Positions 57,088-64,000 of a stretch of DNA of 64,000 nt are shown here, piece after piece. How positions within the stretch are numbered: the first letter of the stretch is position 1; each line of letters begins with the position of its first letter. Source of the DNA: Chromobacterium alticapitis (GTDB lineage Bacteria > Pseudomonadota > Gammaproteobacteria > Burkholderiales > Chromobacteriaceae); assembly GCF_002924365.1 (NCBI RefSeq), contig NZ_PQWB01000036.1:1-64000 (forward strand). The letters are read 5' to 3'. The position numbers and the translations under genes were made by a program. Under the pieces are notes generated by a model, which was not told the DNA's origin, searched no databases, and saw only the letters and a list, made by a program, of their open reading frames with translations.

Positions 57088-58026
57088 ATGCATCACTCCC
57101 CGCCCCATTGGCAAGACGAAACCGACAGCGCCGAGCGCCGCCGCGCCGCGCGCGTCAGCACCCTGGTCAGCTCGGCGGTCAATATCGTACTGTCCATCGT
57201 GCAGATCGTCGTCGGCGCCTGGGCGCACTCCGCCGCGTTGGTCGCTGACGGCATCCATTCGCTGTCCGACCTGATGGCGGACTTCGTGGTGCTGTTCGCA
57301 GGCAAGCACAGCGGCAAGGAACCGGATCATGACCACCAGTACGGCCACCAGCGCTACGAAAACGCCGCCTCGCTGGTGCTGGGCCTGCTGCTGCTGGGCG
57401 TCGGCGGCGGCATGCTGTATTCCTCCGCCCATAAATTCATGCACCCGGAAGACATTCCCTCAGTCCACTCCCTGGCGCTGTGGATAGCCGCGCTGGCGCT
57501 GATCGCCAAGGAGAGCCTGTTCCGCTACATGCTGGCGGTGGCCAAGCGCGTGCGCTCCGGCATGCTGGTGGCCAATGCCTGGCATGCCCGCTCCGACGCG
57601 GCTTCCTCTCTGGTGGTGGCCGCCGGCGTCGCCGGCAATCTGCTGGGTTATCCGATACTGGACCCCGTGGCCGCGCTAGTGGTTGGCCTGCTGGTGGGCA
57701 AGATGGGTTGGCGCTTTTCCTGGGACGCGCTGCACGATCTGATGGACCGCGCGGCCAGCGAAGAAGACGTGGCAGCCATCCGCGCCACGCTGCTGGAAAC
57801 GCCCGGCATTGTCGGCGTGCACGATCTGCGCACGCGCAAAATGGGGGACTTGATCCTGGTGGACGTGCATCTGGAGGTGGATGGCAGCATCAATGTCTAC
57901 CAGGCGCACGCCATTACCGAAGAAGCCCGGCGCCGGGTGCTGAACGGTCACCCCGTGCTGGACGTGATGACGCACATCGATCCAGCCGAACACTACCGCG
58001 CTGGCGGCATGCCCTTGCCCGGCTGA
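57088..58026 (+). CDS. cation diffusion facilitator (FieF/ZitB type)
   Basis: A 312-residue metal exporter with five to six membrane helices (about 25-215). Metal-site motifs are DGIHSLSDLMAD in helix 2 and HARSDAASSL in helix 5 (HxxxD type as in FieF). The C-terminal cytoplasmic dimerisation domain contains VHDLRTRKMGDLILVDVHLEV. It exchanges zinc or ferrous iron for protons. Stand-alone gene. Confidence 0.92.
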   Translation: MHHSPPHWQDETDSAERRRAARVSTLVSSAVNIVLSIVQIVVGAWAHSAALVADGIHSLSDLMADFVVLFAGKHSGKEPDHDHQYGHQRYENAASLVLGLLLLGVGGGMLYSSAHKFMHPEDIPSVHSLALWIAALALIAKESLFRYMLAVAKRVRSGMLVANAWHARSDAASSLVVAAGVAGNLLGYPILDPVAALVVGLLVGKMGWRFSWDALHDLMDRAASEEDVAAIRATLLETPGIVGVHDLRTRKMGDLILVDVHLEVDGSINVYQAHAITEEARRRVLNGHPVLDVMTHIDPAEHYRAGGMPLPG

Positions 58027-58091
58027 GGTTTTTGTTCTGTATTGACAATTTCAGTGCAACTTTTCGCGTGTCGGCGTAGTCTATACAAACC

Positions 58092-58376
58092 ATGACGACA
58101 ACATTGCACTTCACTCCGCGCTGGCTGCTGGCGCCGCTGCTTCTGCTGTCCCTGCTCTGGCAATTCGAAGCCCGCGCCATCGGCCACGCCGAACTCGCGC
58201 CGGCCGCTGCCGCCCCCGCTATCAGCACCTGGAGCGAACAGCTGCCGGTGGACACGCCCTTCCTGCTGGTGCAAGAGGTGCGCGACAACTTCCGCCGCGC
58301 CGACGCCAAACGCGATGCCGGCACCCCGGTGCGCGACATCGCCGCGCTGCCTCCCCGCCCCAACGACGCCGGCTAA
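58092..58376 (+). CDS. small exported protein of unknown function
   Basis: A 94-residue protein with an N-terminal signal helix (WLLAPLLLLSLLWQF, cleavage near ARA). The mature part is Ala/Pro-rich then charged (VREVRDNFRR-like segment reading VQEVRDNFRRADAKRDAG). No family recognised. Convergent with the next small exported gene, 7 bp away. Confidence 0.6.
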   Translation: MTTTLHFTPRWLLAPLLLLSLLWQFEARAIGHAELAPAAAAPAISTWSEQLPVDTPFLLVQEVRDNFRRADAKRDAGTPVRDIAALPPRPNDAG

Positions 58377-58383
58377 GCACTGG

Positions 58384-58653
58384 CTACAGCGTCGCAGCCG
58401 GCAGGCGCTGCGGATGGCAGAGCGGGCAGTTTGGATCGCTGCAATGAATCGAACCGCCATGCACCCATGCCCGCAATTGAGCCAGCCTGCGCTCTTCGCT
58501 CAGGCCGCTTCGCTTGTCCTGCGACAAGACGGCGCTACCCTGGCTGGCCAGAGTCGGTTCCGTCGCCAGGAACATGGGTTCCGCTTGGCTGGCCGCCGCC
58601 GCGCCCAACATCACTCCGCTTGCGCTCAATACGAAAACCAGACGCTTGCTCAT
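58384..58653 (-). CDS. small exported protein with CxxC pair
   Basis: An 89-residue protein started at MSKRLVFVLSASGVML (58653) with GAGAGG upstream. The signal peptide ends near SQA. The mature part ends SIHCSDPNCPLCHP, three cysteines with two histidines that could hold a metal ion. Unknown function. Confidence 0.65.
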   Translation of the reverse strand: MSKRLVFVLSASGVMLGAAAASQAEPMFLATEPTLASQGSAVLSQDKRSGLSEERRLAQLRAWVHGGSIHCSDPNCPLCHPQRLPAATL

Positions 58654-58718
58654 GTTTGACCTCTCATTCGATTCCATCCTGATTCCATCATAGCGCTACC
58701 CGGCGTCGCGGACATGAC

Positions 58719-58743
58719 AAACCCCGCCGCAGCGGGGTTTTTC
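58719..58743 (-). terminator. terminator of rhlE
   Basis: AAACCCCGC (58719-58727) pairs with GCGGGGTTT (58732-58740). It lies just beyond the rhlE stop; on either strand there is a short T-run. Confidence 0.8.
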
Positions 58744-58747
58744 TATA

Positions 58748-60109
58748 TCAGCGTATGATTTCCACTTTGTAGCGTGGCGGCAGCAGCAGGGCCGGTATTT
58801 CGCGCTTGCCCTTGCGGCTGCGGCGCGCGCCCTGGCGCGGCTGCTTCAAGCCCTCGCCCTTGCCCGACGAAAACGCCGGAACGGACGGCTCGCGCCGCAT
58901 GGGTTCGCGCGGCATAGGTTCGCGCTGCATCGGTTCGCGCTGCGCCGACTTCGGCCGCGGCTGCCAGGACGGCCAGAAGCCATCCACGCTCTGCGGCGTC
59001 AGCGTCTGCTTGGTCAGTTTCTCGATCGCCTCGTGCTGCTTGCCCTCTTCCGGGCACATCAGCGAAATCGCCACGCCCTTGGCGCCGGCGCGGCCGGTAC
59101 GGCCAATGCGGTGCACATAGTCTTCCGGCGAAGTCGGCAGTTCGAAGTTCACCACATAGGGCAGCTCGGAAATATCCAGGCCGCGCGCGGCCACATCGGT
59201 GGCCACCAGCACGCGCAAGCTGCCTTCCTTGAACGCGGCCAGCGTTTCCAGCCGCGTGCCCTGAGTCTTGTCGCCGTGGATGGCTTCGGCGTCCAGGCCC
59301 TCGCGCTTCAGATCGCGCGACAATTGGTCCGCGCTGATCTTGGTCTTGCAGAATACGATGACCTGGCTCATCTCGCGCGAGCGGATCAAGTGGGCCAGCA
59401 GCTGACGCTTCTTGAAGCTGTCCACTTGATATACAAGCTGCTCCACCTGGTCGTTAGTCGCGTTTTGACGCGCCACTTCCACCGTTTGCGGCGAGCGCAT
59501 GAAATCAGAGGCCAAGCGCTTGATCTCCGGCGCGAAGGTGGCCGAGAACAGCAGCGTCTGACGCTCCTTGGGCAACATGCCCATGATCTTGCGGATATCC
59601 TGGATGAAGCCCATGTCCAGCATGCGGTCGCCTTCGTCCAGCACCAGCACTTCCACCTTGTTCAGCTGAACGGTCTTCTGCTGGATGTGGTCCAGCAGGC
59701 GGCCCGGCGTCGCGATCAGGATTTCCACGCCGCGGCGCAATTCCTGAGTTTGCGGGTCCATATTGACGCCGCCGAAAACGGTGGTGGCGCGCAGCGGCAG
59801 ATACTTGGTGTAAGTCTGCACATTGACGCCGATCTGGTCAGCCAACTCGCGAGTCGGCGACAACACCAGCGCGCGGATGGGATGCATGGCCGGCGAAACG
59901 CTGGTATTGGCGAACTTCTTCAAACGCTCCAATATCGGCAGCATGAAAGCCGCGGTCTTGCCGGTGCCGGTTTGCGCCGCGGCCAGCAAATCGCGGCCGG
60001 ACAGCACCAGCGGAATCGCCTTTTCCTGGATCGGCGTCGGCTGGCTGTAGCCTTGCTCCTCGATCGCGCGCAGGATCTCAGGCGACAGGCCCAGTTCCGA
60101 AAACAACAT
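58748..60109 (-). CDS. rhlE: RhlE-type DEAD-box RNA helicase
   Basis: A 453-residue helicase. Q motif (PTPIQEKAIP), motif I AQTGTGKT, motif Ia PTRELADQ, motif II reading DEGD instead of DEAD, motif III SAT, and motif VI HRIGRTGRAG are present. The C-terminal tail has a short repeat of REPM units (about 390-410) followed by a Lys/Arg-rich end, typical of RNA-binding tails. It remodels RNA structures, for example in ribosome assembly and decay. Confidence 0.93.
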   Translation of the reverse strand: MLFSELGLSPEILRAIEEQGYSQPTPIQEKAIPLVLSGRDLLAAAQTGTGKTAAFMLPILERLKKFANTSVSPAMHPIRALVLSPTRELADQIGVNVQTYTKYLPLRATTVFGGVNMDPQTQELRRGVEILIATPGRLLDHIQQKTVQLNKVEVLVLDEGDRMLDMGFIQDIRKIMGMLPKERQTLLFSATFAPEIKRLASDFMRSPQTVEVARQNATNDQVEQLVYQVDSFKKRQLLAHLIRSREMSQVIVFCKTKISADQLSRDLKREGLDAEAIHGDKTQGTRLETLAAFKEGSLRVLVATDVAARGLDISELPYVVNFELPTSPEDYVHRIGRTGRAGAKGVAISLMCPEEGKQHEAIEKLTKQTLTPQSVDGFWPSWQPRPKSAQREPMQREPMPREPMRREPSVPAFSSGKGEGLKQPRQGARRSRKGKREIPALLLPPRYKVEIIR

Positions 60110-60195
60110 TTAACACACTCCTGCAATACGGAGGGGCACGTTGCGCCATCGCGCCAACGCGCCCCGATGTTCATCAATCGACCGGCGGCGAAAAA

Positions 60196-60220
60196 GCAAA
60201 AGCCGCCCCCCAGGGGCGGC
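60196..60220 (-). terminator. terminator of the CbiB-like gene
   Basis: GCCGCCCC (60202-60209) pairs with GGGGCGGC (60213-60220). On the minus strand it is followed by TTTTGCTTTTT. It lies 10 bp after the stop at 60230. Confidence 0.85.
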
Positions 60221-60229
60221 AACCCGCCG

Positions 60230-61150
60230 TCAGCCCATATGGCTGGCCACGCTGACCAGCAAAATCACCGCCAACCATAACAAGGCGGTGCGCCACACCA
60301 GGCCTACGGCGCTCTTCAAATAGCTGGGGTCGGCCTCGTCGCCCAGGCCCAGCTCCGGCCGGTACTTCATAGAATAATCCTGCCGCAGCGGATCGCCCAA
60401 GCGCACGCCCAGCGCGCCGGCGGCAGAAGCCAACAAGATGCCGTTGGCGTAGTTGCCCCAAGTTCGGGCCTGGGAGCGCCAGCAATACACGGCGTCCTCG
60501 AAATCGCCCATCACCGCAAAGGCCGCGGCGGTCAAGCGCACCGGCAACCAATCCAGCCAACCGGCCACCCTGGCCGCGAACAGGCCAAAAGCGTCGTCGC
60601 CCGCGCTGCGGCTGCCCCACTTATGGTTCAGCATGGAGCACAGCCGATACAGCAACGCCCCGGACGGTCCCGGCAACAACACGAACCAGAACATGGTGCC
60701 GAACACATGGCGGTAACTGTCCACCACCCCTTGCTCTATCGCCAGCCGGGAGATTTCCTCCACCGACAATTCAGCGGTCGGCTGGCCGGTCCAGTTGGCC
60801 AAGGCAATCCGCGCGTCCAGATCGCGGCCTTCGCCCAGCGCCTGCGATATCTCGGAAAACGCGCTGGAGAAATGGCGGAAACCCATGGTCAGATACAGGA
60901 TCAACACATTGAAAGCCAGGGCCAACAGCGGGCTGACCGCCTTCAGCGAGTAGAACAGCAGCAGGCTCAACACCATGGCGGGCGCGATGGCGGCCAGCCA
61001 AGCCATCACCCCGTGACGTTCAGCCCCGGCGTTCAGGTTGCGCTCGAGATGATTCGCGTAGCGCGTGAACAGCAGCCATACACGGTTGCGGTTGCCAAGC
61101 GGTCGCAATTGCTCCAAGGCCAAGGCCAAAATCAGGGAAATCAGGGTCAT
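60230..61150 (-). CDS. CobD/CbiB-family membrane protein
   Basis: A 306-residue protein started at MTLISLILALALEQLRPLGN (61150). Four or five membrane helices, and blocks resembling cobalamin synthesis protein CbiB/CobD (ALEQLRPL, FWFVLLPGPSGALLYRLCSM, RLTAAAFAVMGDFEDAV, LASAAGALGVRLGDP). No other cobalamin genes are nearby, so this is probably the CbiB-like protein of unclear role found in many betaproteobacteria. Confidence 0.75.
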   Translation of the reverse strand: MTLISLILALALEQLRPLGNRNRVWLLFTRYANHLERNLNAGAERHGVMAWLAAIAPAMVLSLLLFYSLKAVSPLLALAFNVLILYLTMGFRHFSSAFSEISQALGEGRDLDARIALANWTGQPTAELSVEEISRLAIEQGVVDSYRHVFGTMFWFVLLPGPSGALLYRLCSMLNHKWGSRSAGDDAFGLFAARVAGWLDWLPVRLTAAAFAVMGDFEDAVYCWRSQARTWGNYANGILLASAAGALGVRLGDPLRQDYSMKYRPELGLGDEADPSYLKSAVGLVWRTALLWLAVILLVSVASHMG

Positions 61151-61294
61151 GGGTTCTGAATGCGCTTTACACGGGACCGCTGGGGAAGATACCACAAAGG
61201 AAGCGCCCTCGCCCAGCCGCGATGCGGCGAAGCCCGCTTGCGCGAAAGGCGCCGCGAGGGCGCCTTTCTGTTCGCCGCGGCAGATGGGCGGGAC

Positions 61295-61759
61295 TCAAGC
61301 AGAACCCAGCAGGCGACGGCCGGTCACCACATCGGGACGATTGCCCTCCCTATCGTAGCCCAGCGTGGAGACGGCGGCCGCGCGCAAGGATGTCAGCGCG
61401 CCCTCCACCTCGGTCAGCCGTTCGGAGACAAAGCCGCCATTGAGCTGGTTGATCCCCTGCGCGCGGCCCACCATATCCTCCAGCGCCAGCCATGCCTGGC
61501 AAGCCTCCGGCTTGTCGGCCAGCCAGATGTACAAAGTGTCTTTATCCTGCACGCCCAATCCGACCAGCAACTTGCCGCGCAGCGCGGACTGCTGCGCCAG
61601 CTGGTCCAGCACCGCGCTTTTTTCATCCGCCAACGCTTCCAGCTTGTTTTCCTGCCGCTGGATCAACCACTGTTGTTCCTGCTCCAACAACGCAACCAGC
61701 CGGGTCGCGAGATCGGTCTCGGCCCGGCACAATGCGGCAAATTCTTCCATTACAGACAT
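61295..61759 (-). CDS. flgN: flagellar export chaperone FlgN
   Basis: A 154-residue helical protein beside flgM. The N-terminal coiled region (EEFAALCRAETDLATRLVALLEQEQQWLI) and the C-terminal amphipathic helix (AQGINQLNGGFVSERL) match FlgN, the chaperone for hook-filament junction proteins FlgK and FlgL. It follows flgM by 43 bp. Confidence 0.85.
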   Translation of the reverse strand: MSVMEEFAALCRAETDLATRLVALLEQEQQWLIQRQENKLEALADEKSAVLDQLAQQSALRGKLLVGLGVQDKDTLYIWLADKPEACQAWLALEDMVGRAQGINQLNGGFVSERLTEVEGALTSLRAAAVSTLGYDREGNRPDVVTGRRLLGSA

Positions 61760-61802
61760 TCCGTCGCCTCTTCACGCTACTGGCGATTCACTCCATGCAG
61801 CC

Positions 61803-62099
61803 TCAGCCGTTCAACAACTCTCGCGCAGACGTGATCAAACCATCGGCGATCTTGTCGGGATTGATGTTGAAGCTGCCGTTGGCGATGGCGGACTTGATCG
61901 ACTCCACCTTGGCGGCATCGAACGAAGGCTGCTGGGTGCTCGGATCATTGCCGATGGCGCTGAGACGGCTGGCCACCGAATTGATCTGCACATTGTCGCT
62001 GCTGGCGCTGCTGCTGCTGGAACTGGACGGCGCACGGGCTGTGGTCTTGCCCTGGGTGCTGTACGTGCCCGTCAGCTTGCCCGAATTGTCGATTTTCAT
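61803..62099 (-). CDS. flgM: anti-sigma-28 factor FlgM
   Basis: A 98-residue protein. The N terminus (MKIDNSGKLTGTYSTQGK) is disordered and Ser-rich; the C-terminal half (FDAAKVESIKSAIANGSFNI, DKIADGLITSARELL) is the sigma-28-binding helices. FlgM blocks FliA until it is exported through the finished hook. It follows flgA and has a candidate FliA promoter. Confidence 0.95.
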   Translation of the reverse strand: MKIDNSGKLTGTYSTQGKTTARAPSSSSSSSASSDNVQINSVASRLSAIGNDPSTQQPSFDAAKVESIKSAIANGSFNINPDKIADGLITSARELLNG

Positions 62100-62136
62100 G
62101 GCCTGGCCTTCCCGTTGCTAAACTCAACTGACTCTA

Positions 62137-62163
62137 TTATCGACCGAAAAAACAATCTCTTGA
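62137..62163 (-). promoter_or_regulatory. candidate FliA (sigma-28) promoter of flgM-flgN
   Basis: On the minus strand: TCAAGAGA (62156-62163), 11-base spacer, GTCGATAA (62137-62144), against the consensus TAAAGTTT-N11-GCCGATAA. It lies 38 bp before the flgM ATG, where a FliA-dependent promoter is expected. Confidence 0.6.
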
Positions 62164-62184
62164 ACAAATTTTAGGACTCTGCGA

Positions 62185-62862
62185 TCAAAAAACCACCGCC
62201 ACGCTGCCATCCTCCTGCACCGTGCCGCGCACCACCCGGCCATTGGCCAAACGGACGTTCACTTGCTCGCCCCGCGCCGCGTTGCTCATCGCCATGCCCT
62301 CCGCCTCTGCGGAAAAGCCATCGCCCTGCGCCAGCACCTTGACCTGCTGGTTGACGCGAACCAGATACGGCGCGCGCACCATGAAGCCGCGCAGCCAGGC
62401 GCCGGCCGGCGCGCCGGAACGCATGACCTGCCCCACCGCCTGGCTGGCGTCGGTCAGCACATTGCTGGCCAGCGCCGGATTGCTGATCTCCACCATCCGT
62501 ATATCGGCCGCGTTCAGCTGTTCTCCAGGCGCCACCGCGCGGCTCAACGCCACGCCCAAGCGCTTCTCGTCGACCATCACCGGCAAACGCAAGGCCCAGC
62601 CCAGCTCCGGGCAGGACAGGGAAACCGCCGTCGCCCCGGTTGTTTCGGACGGATTCGCCCACTCGGCCTTGGGCTTGTCGCAGGCCGGCACCACCAATCG
62701 CCTATCCAGCCGCCCCAGCTTCCAGCTTGCCTCGCGCAAACCCAGCTCGCGCTTCAGAAACAGCCCCGCCAGTTTTTCCAGCTGCCCCAAATCCTGATTT
62801 CCGCCCGCCCAGGCCGGCAGCGCCAACAGCAGGCACAGGCAACTCAAAAATAATCTTCGCAT
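62185..62862 (-). CDS. flgA: flagellar P-ring assembly chaperone FlgA
   Basis: A 225-residue periplasmic protein with a signal peptide (MRRLFLSCLCLLLALPAWAGG). The SAF domain and C-terminal part show GEQLNAADIRMVEI, GQVMRSGAPAGAWLRG, APYLVRVNQQVKVLAQGDGF and the ending NGRVVRGTVQEDGSVAVVF, typical of FlgA. It helps FlgI form the P ring. First gene of flgA-flgM-flgN. Confidence 0.93.
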   Translation of the reverse strand: MRRLFLSCLCLLLALPAWAGGNQDLGQLEKLAGLFLKRELGLREASWKLGRLDRRLVVPACDKPKAEWANPSETTGATAVSLSCPELGWALRLPVMVDEKRLGVALSRAVAPGEQLNAADIRMVEISNPALASNVLTDASQAVGQVMRSGAPAGAWLRGFMVRAPYLVRVNQQVKVLAQGDGFSAEAEGMAMSNAARGEQVNVRLANGRVVRGTVQEDGSVAVVF

Positions 62863-62903
62863 GGCCGCATTTTAGCGCAAGCGCTTGCCGGCATGGGATG
62901 TCG

Positions 62904-62932
62904 TTGACAAGACGGGCGCATATTCGAATAAT
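62904..62932 (+). promoter_or_regulatory. candidate sigma-70 promoter of the GDSL esterase gene
   Basis: TTGACA (62904-62909), 17-base spacer and AATAAT (62927-62932), about 70 bp before the ATG at 63003. AGGAGG precedes the ATG. Confidence 0.5.
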
Positions 62933-63002
62933 CGTTTGAATAGAGCTTAGACTCTTAATTCAAATACAACACCAACATGCTCGTTTCAACGAGGAGGAAA
63001 CA

Positions 63003-64000
63003 ATGTCCAAACGCCTGACCGCTATCGCCCTGGCCACCGCGCTGGCTCTGCCCGCCGCGGCTAACGCCTACAGCAACCTCTATTTCTTCGGCGACAGTCT
63101 GTCCGACGTCGGCGCCTTTGGCGGCTTGAGCACCACGGGCGGCGGCACCTTGCAGCCGGGCGCCCGCTGGACCACCGGCTACCAGAACAACTGGACCAAT
63201 ATCCTGGCCGGCTACTATGGTTTGAATTCGGTCGCCAACAATCCCAGCAACAGCAAGACCAGCGGCAGCGGCAATAACTTCGCCCAGGGCGGCGCCATCG
63301 CCCTGGACTATACCCATGCCACAACCACGCCCGCCTATGCCGGCGCCACCATTGAAAAAACCGGCGTGGACAACGCCACCAGCACCGCCATCTTGGAATT
63401 GCCCACCCAGCTTGGCAATTACCTGGCGGCGACCGGCGGCAAAGCGGACCCCAATGCCGTTTACTCGGTCTGGATAGGCGGCAATGACGTGATCGCCGCC
63501 TTGGGCATTGCCGGCGCAAACGTCAATAAACAGGGCTCGCAAAATGCCCAAGCCTTCCTGGCCGACTCGGCGGCCACCGCGGCCGGCCTGGTGCAAAAGC
63601 TGCAGGCGGCCGGCGCCCGCACCATCATCGTGCCCAATCTGCCCGACATGTCCGCGGCGCCGCTAGCCGTTTTAGCATCGCTGCAGGCTGTGCAACAACA
63701 AATCAAAACCACGGTAGTCACCGATGCCCAAGTAGGCTTGGCCTGGGTCGCAGCCTGGAAAGTCCTGGCGCAACCATCATCGGCCTCAAACTCCAACGCC
63801 ATCGTCACCGCAGCCCTCAGCGCAGCCGATGCCGCGCTGACACAGCAGAACGCCAAGGTTCCTTTAGGCAGCGTCAGCCAAGCCTATAACGCCGGGGGCA
63901 TAGCTTCGGGCCTTCAGCAGCTCTCAACCGGCTACAATCAGCTGCAGGACATCAGCCTGCAAGCTGCGGGCGTGCAACATAACATCGTCCGCGCCAACAT
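63003..64000 (+). CDS. GDSL (SGNH) esterase, probable autotransporter, 5' part
   Basis: The frame opens at 63003 and runs off the right edge after about 332 codons. A signal peptide (MSKRLTAIALATALALPAAANA) is followed by the GDSL block FFGDSLSDVGAF with the nucleophile Ser, a Gly-rich oxyanion loop SGSGNNFAQGGAIAL, and the Asn block VWIGGNDVIAA. This layout matches EstA-like esterases whose C-terminal barrel inserts in the outer membrane; the barrel would lie outside the window, so the autotransporter part is inference. Confidence 0.85.
   Translation, partial: MSKRLTAIALATALALPAAANAYSNLYFFGDSLSDVGAFGGLSTTGGGTLQPGARWTTGYQNNWTNILAGYYGLNSVANNPSNSKTSGSGNNFAQGGAIALDYTHATTTPAYAGATIEKTGVDNATSTAILELPTQLGNYLAATGGKADPNAVYSVWIGGNDVIAALGIAGANVNKQGSQNAQAFLADSAATAAGLVQKLQAAGARTIIVPNLPDMSAAPLAVLASLQAVQQQIKTTVVTDAQVGLAWVAAWKVLAQPSSASNSNAIVTAALSAADAALTQQNAKVPLGSVSQAYNAGGIASGLQQLSTGYNQLQDISLQAAGVQHNIVRAN

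Overview
The window looks like chromosome of a GC-rich, motile Gram-negative betaproteobacterium. I infer the Chromobacterium/Chromobacteriaceae group from protein style, the flhB-flhA-flhF-flhG-fliA order, ubiG beside an S-adenosylhomocysteine-type deaminase, and the mix of chemotaxis and c-di-GMP genes. No 16S gene is present to prove it. Most of the window is dense, ordinary chromosome. Two local AT-richer or repeat-rich patches (about 27.6-28.5 kb and 37.7 kb) stand out.

Layout. 0-6 kb: accessory genes (an avidin-like small protein, a radical SAM/SPASM protein, a frameshifted acetyltransferase, a zinc-ribbon protein, a DUF2076 protein, two exported proteins). 6-12 kb: a PAS-GGDEF-EAL protein, a deaminase plus ubiG, and a GntR regulator. 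12-19 kb: a leftward cluster of a GMC oxidoreductase fused to an alpha/beta hydrolase, a membrane-anchored dihaem cytochrome c and a metallophosphoesterase, with a perfect FNR-type box upstream. 19-20.3 kb: thyA-folA. 20.4-27.6 kb: flagellar export and regulation operon flhB-flhA-flhF-flhG-fliA plus a motC-like stator gene. 27.6-30 kb: a hairpin-rich intergenic element, a surface-adhesin-E-like gene and an exonuclease/GIY-YIG nuclease fusion.

30.1-43.6 kb: a 13-kb block bounded by inverted copies of a tRNA-Arg/tRNA-Glu/terminator unit. It holds two large FtsX/MacB-type permeases, their ATPase, a periplasmic adaptor and a 62-codon exported peptide in one leftward operon. Diverging from it are a sigma-54 response regulator and its histidine kinase, followed by a TonB-dependent receptor. 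A clean -24/-12 promoter precedes the efflux operon, and three TGTCCG/CGGACA palindromes lie about 75-135 bp upstream of it, so the block looks like a self-contained regulated envelope transport system.

43.6-64 kb: lysC; a chemotaxis cluster (membrane protein, cheY, STAS, cheA, mcp, cheW, mcp, cheD, cheB, REC-EAL) with no cheR; srkA; a frameshifted small membrane protein; a CDF metal exporter; rhlE; a CbiB-like protein; flgN-flgM-flgA (leftward); and the start of a GDSL esterase that runs off the right end.

The most interesting items are the sigma-54-controlled efflux block with its regulatory DNA and flanking inverted tRNA units, the GMC/hydrolase fusion with a cysteine nucleophile next to a dihaem cytochrome, and a FlhG whose ATPase motifs are degenerate. 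All calls are from reading the sequence; no database search was run.
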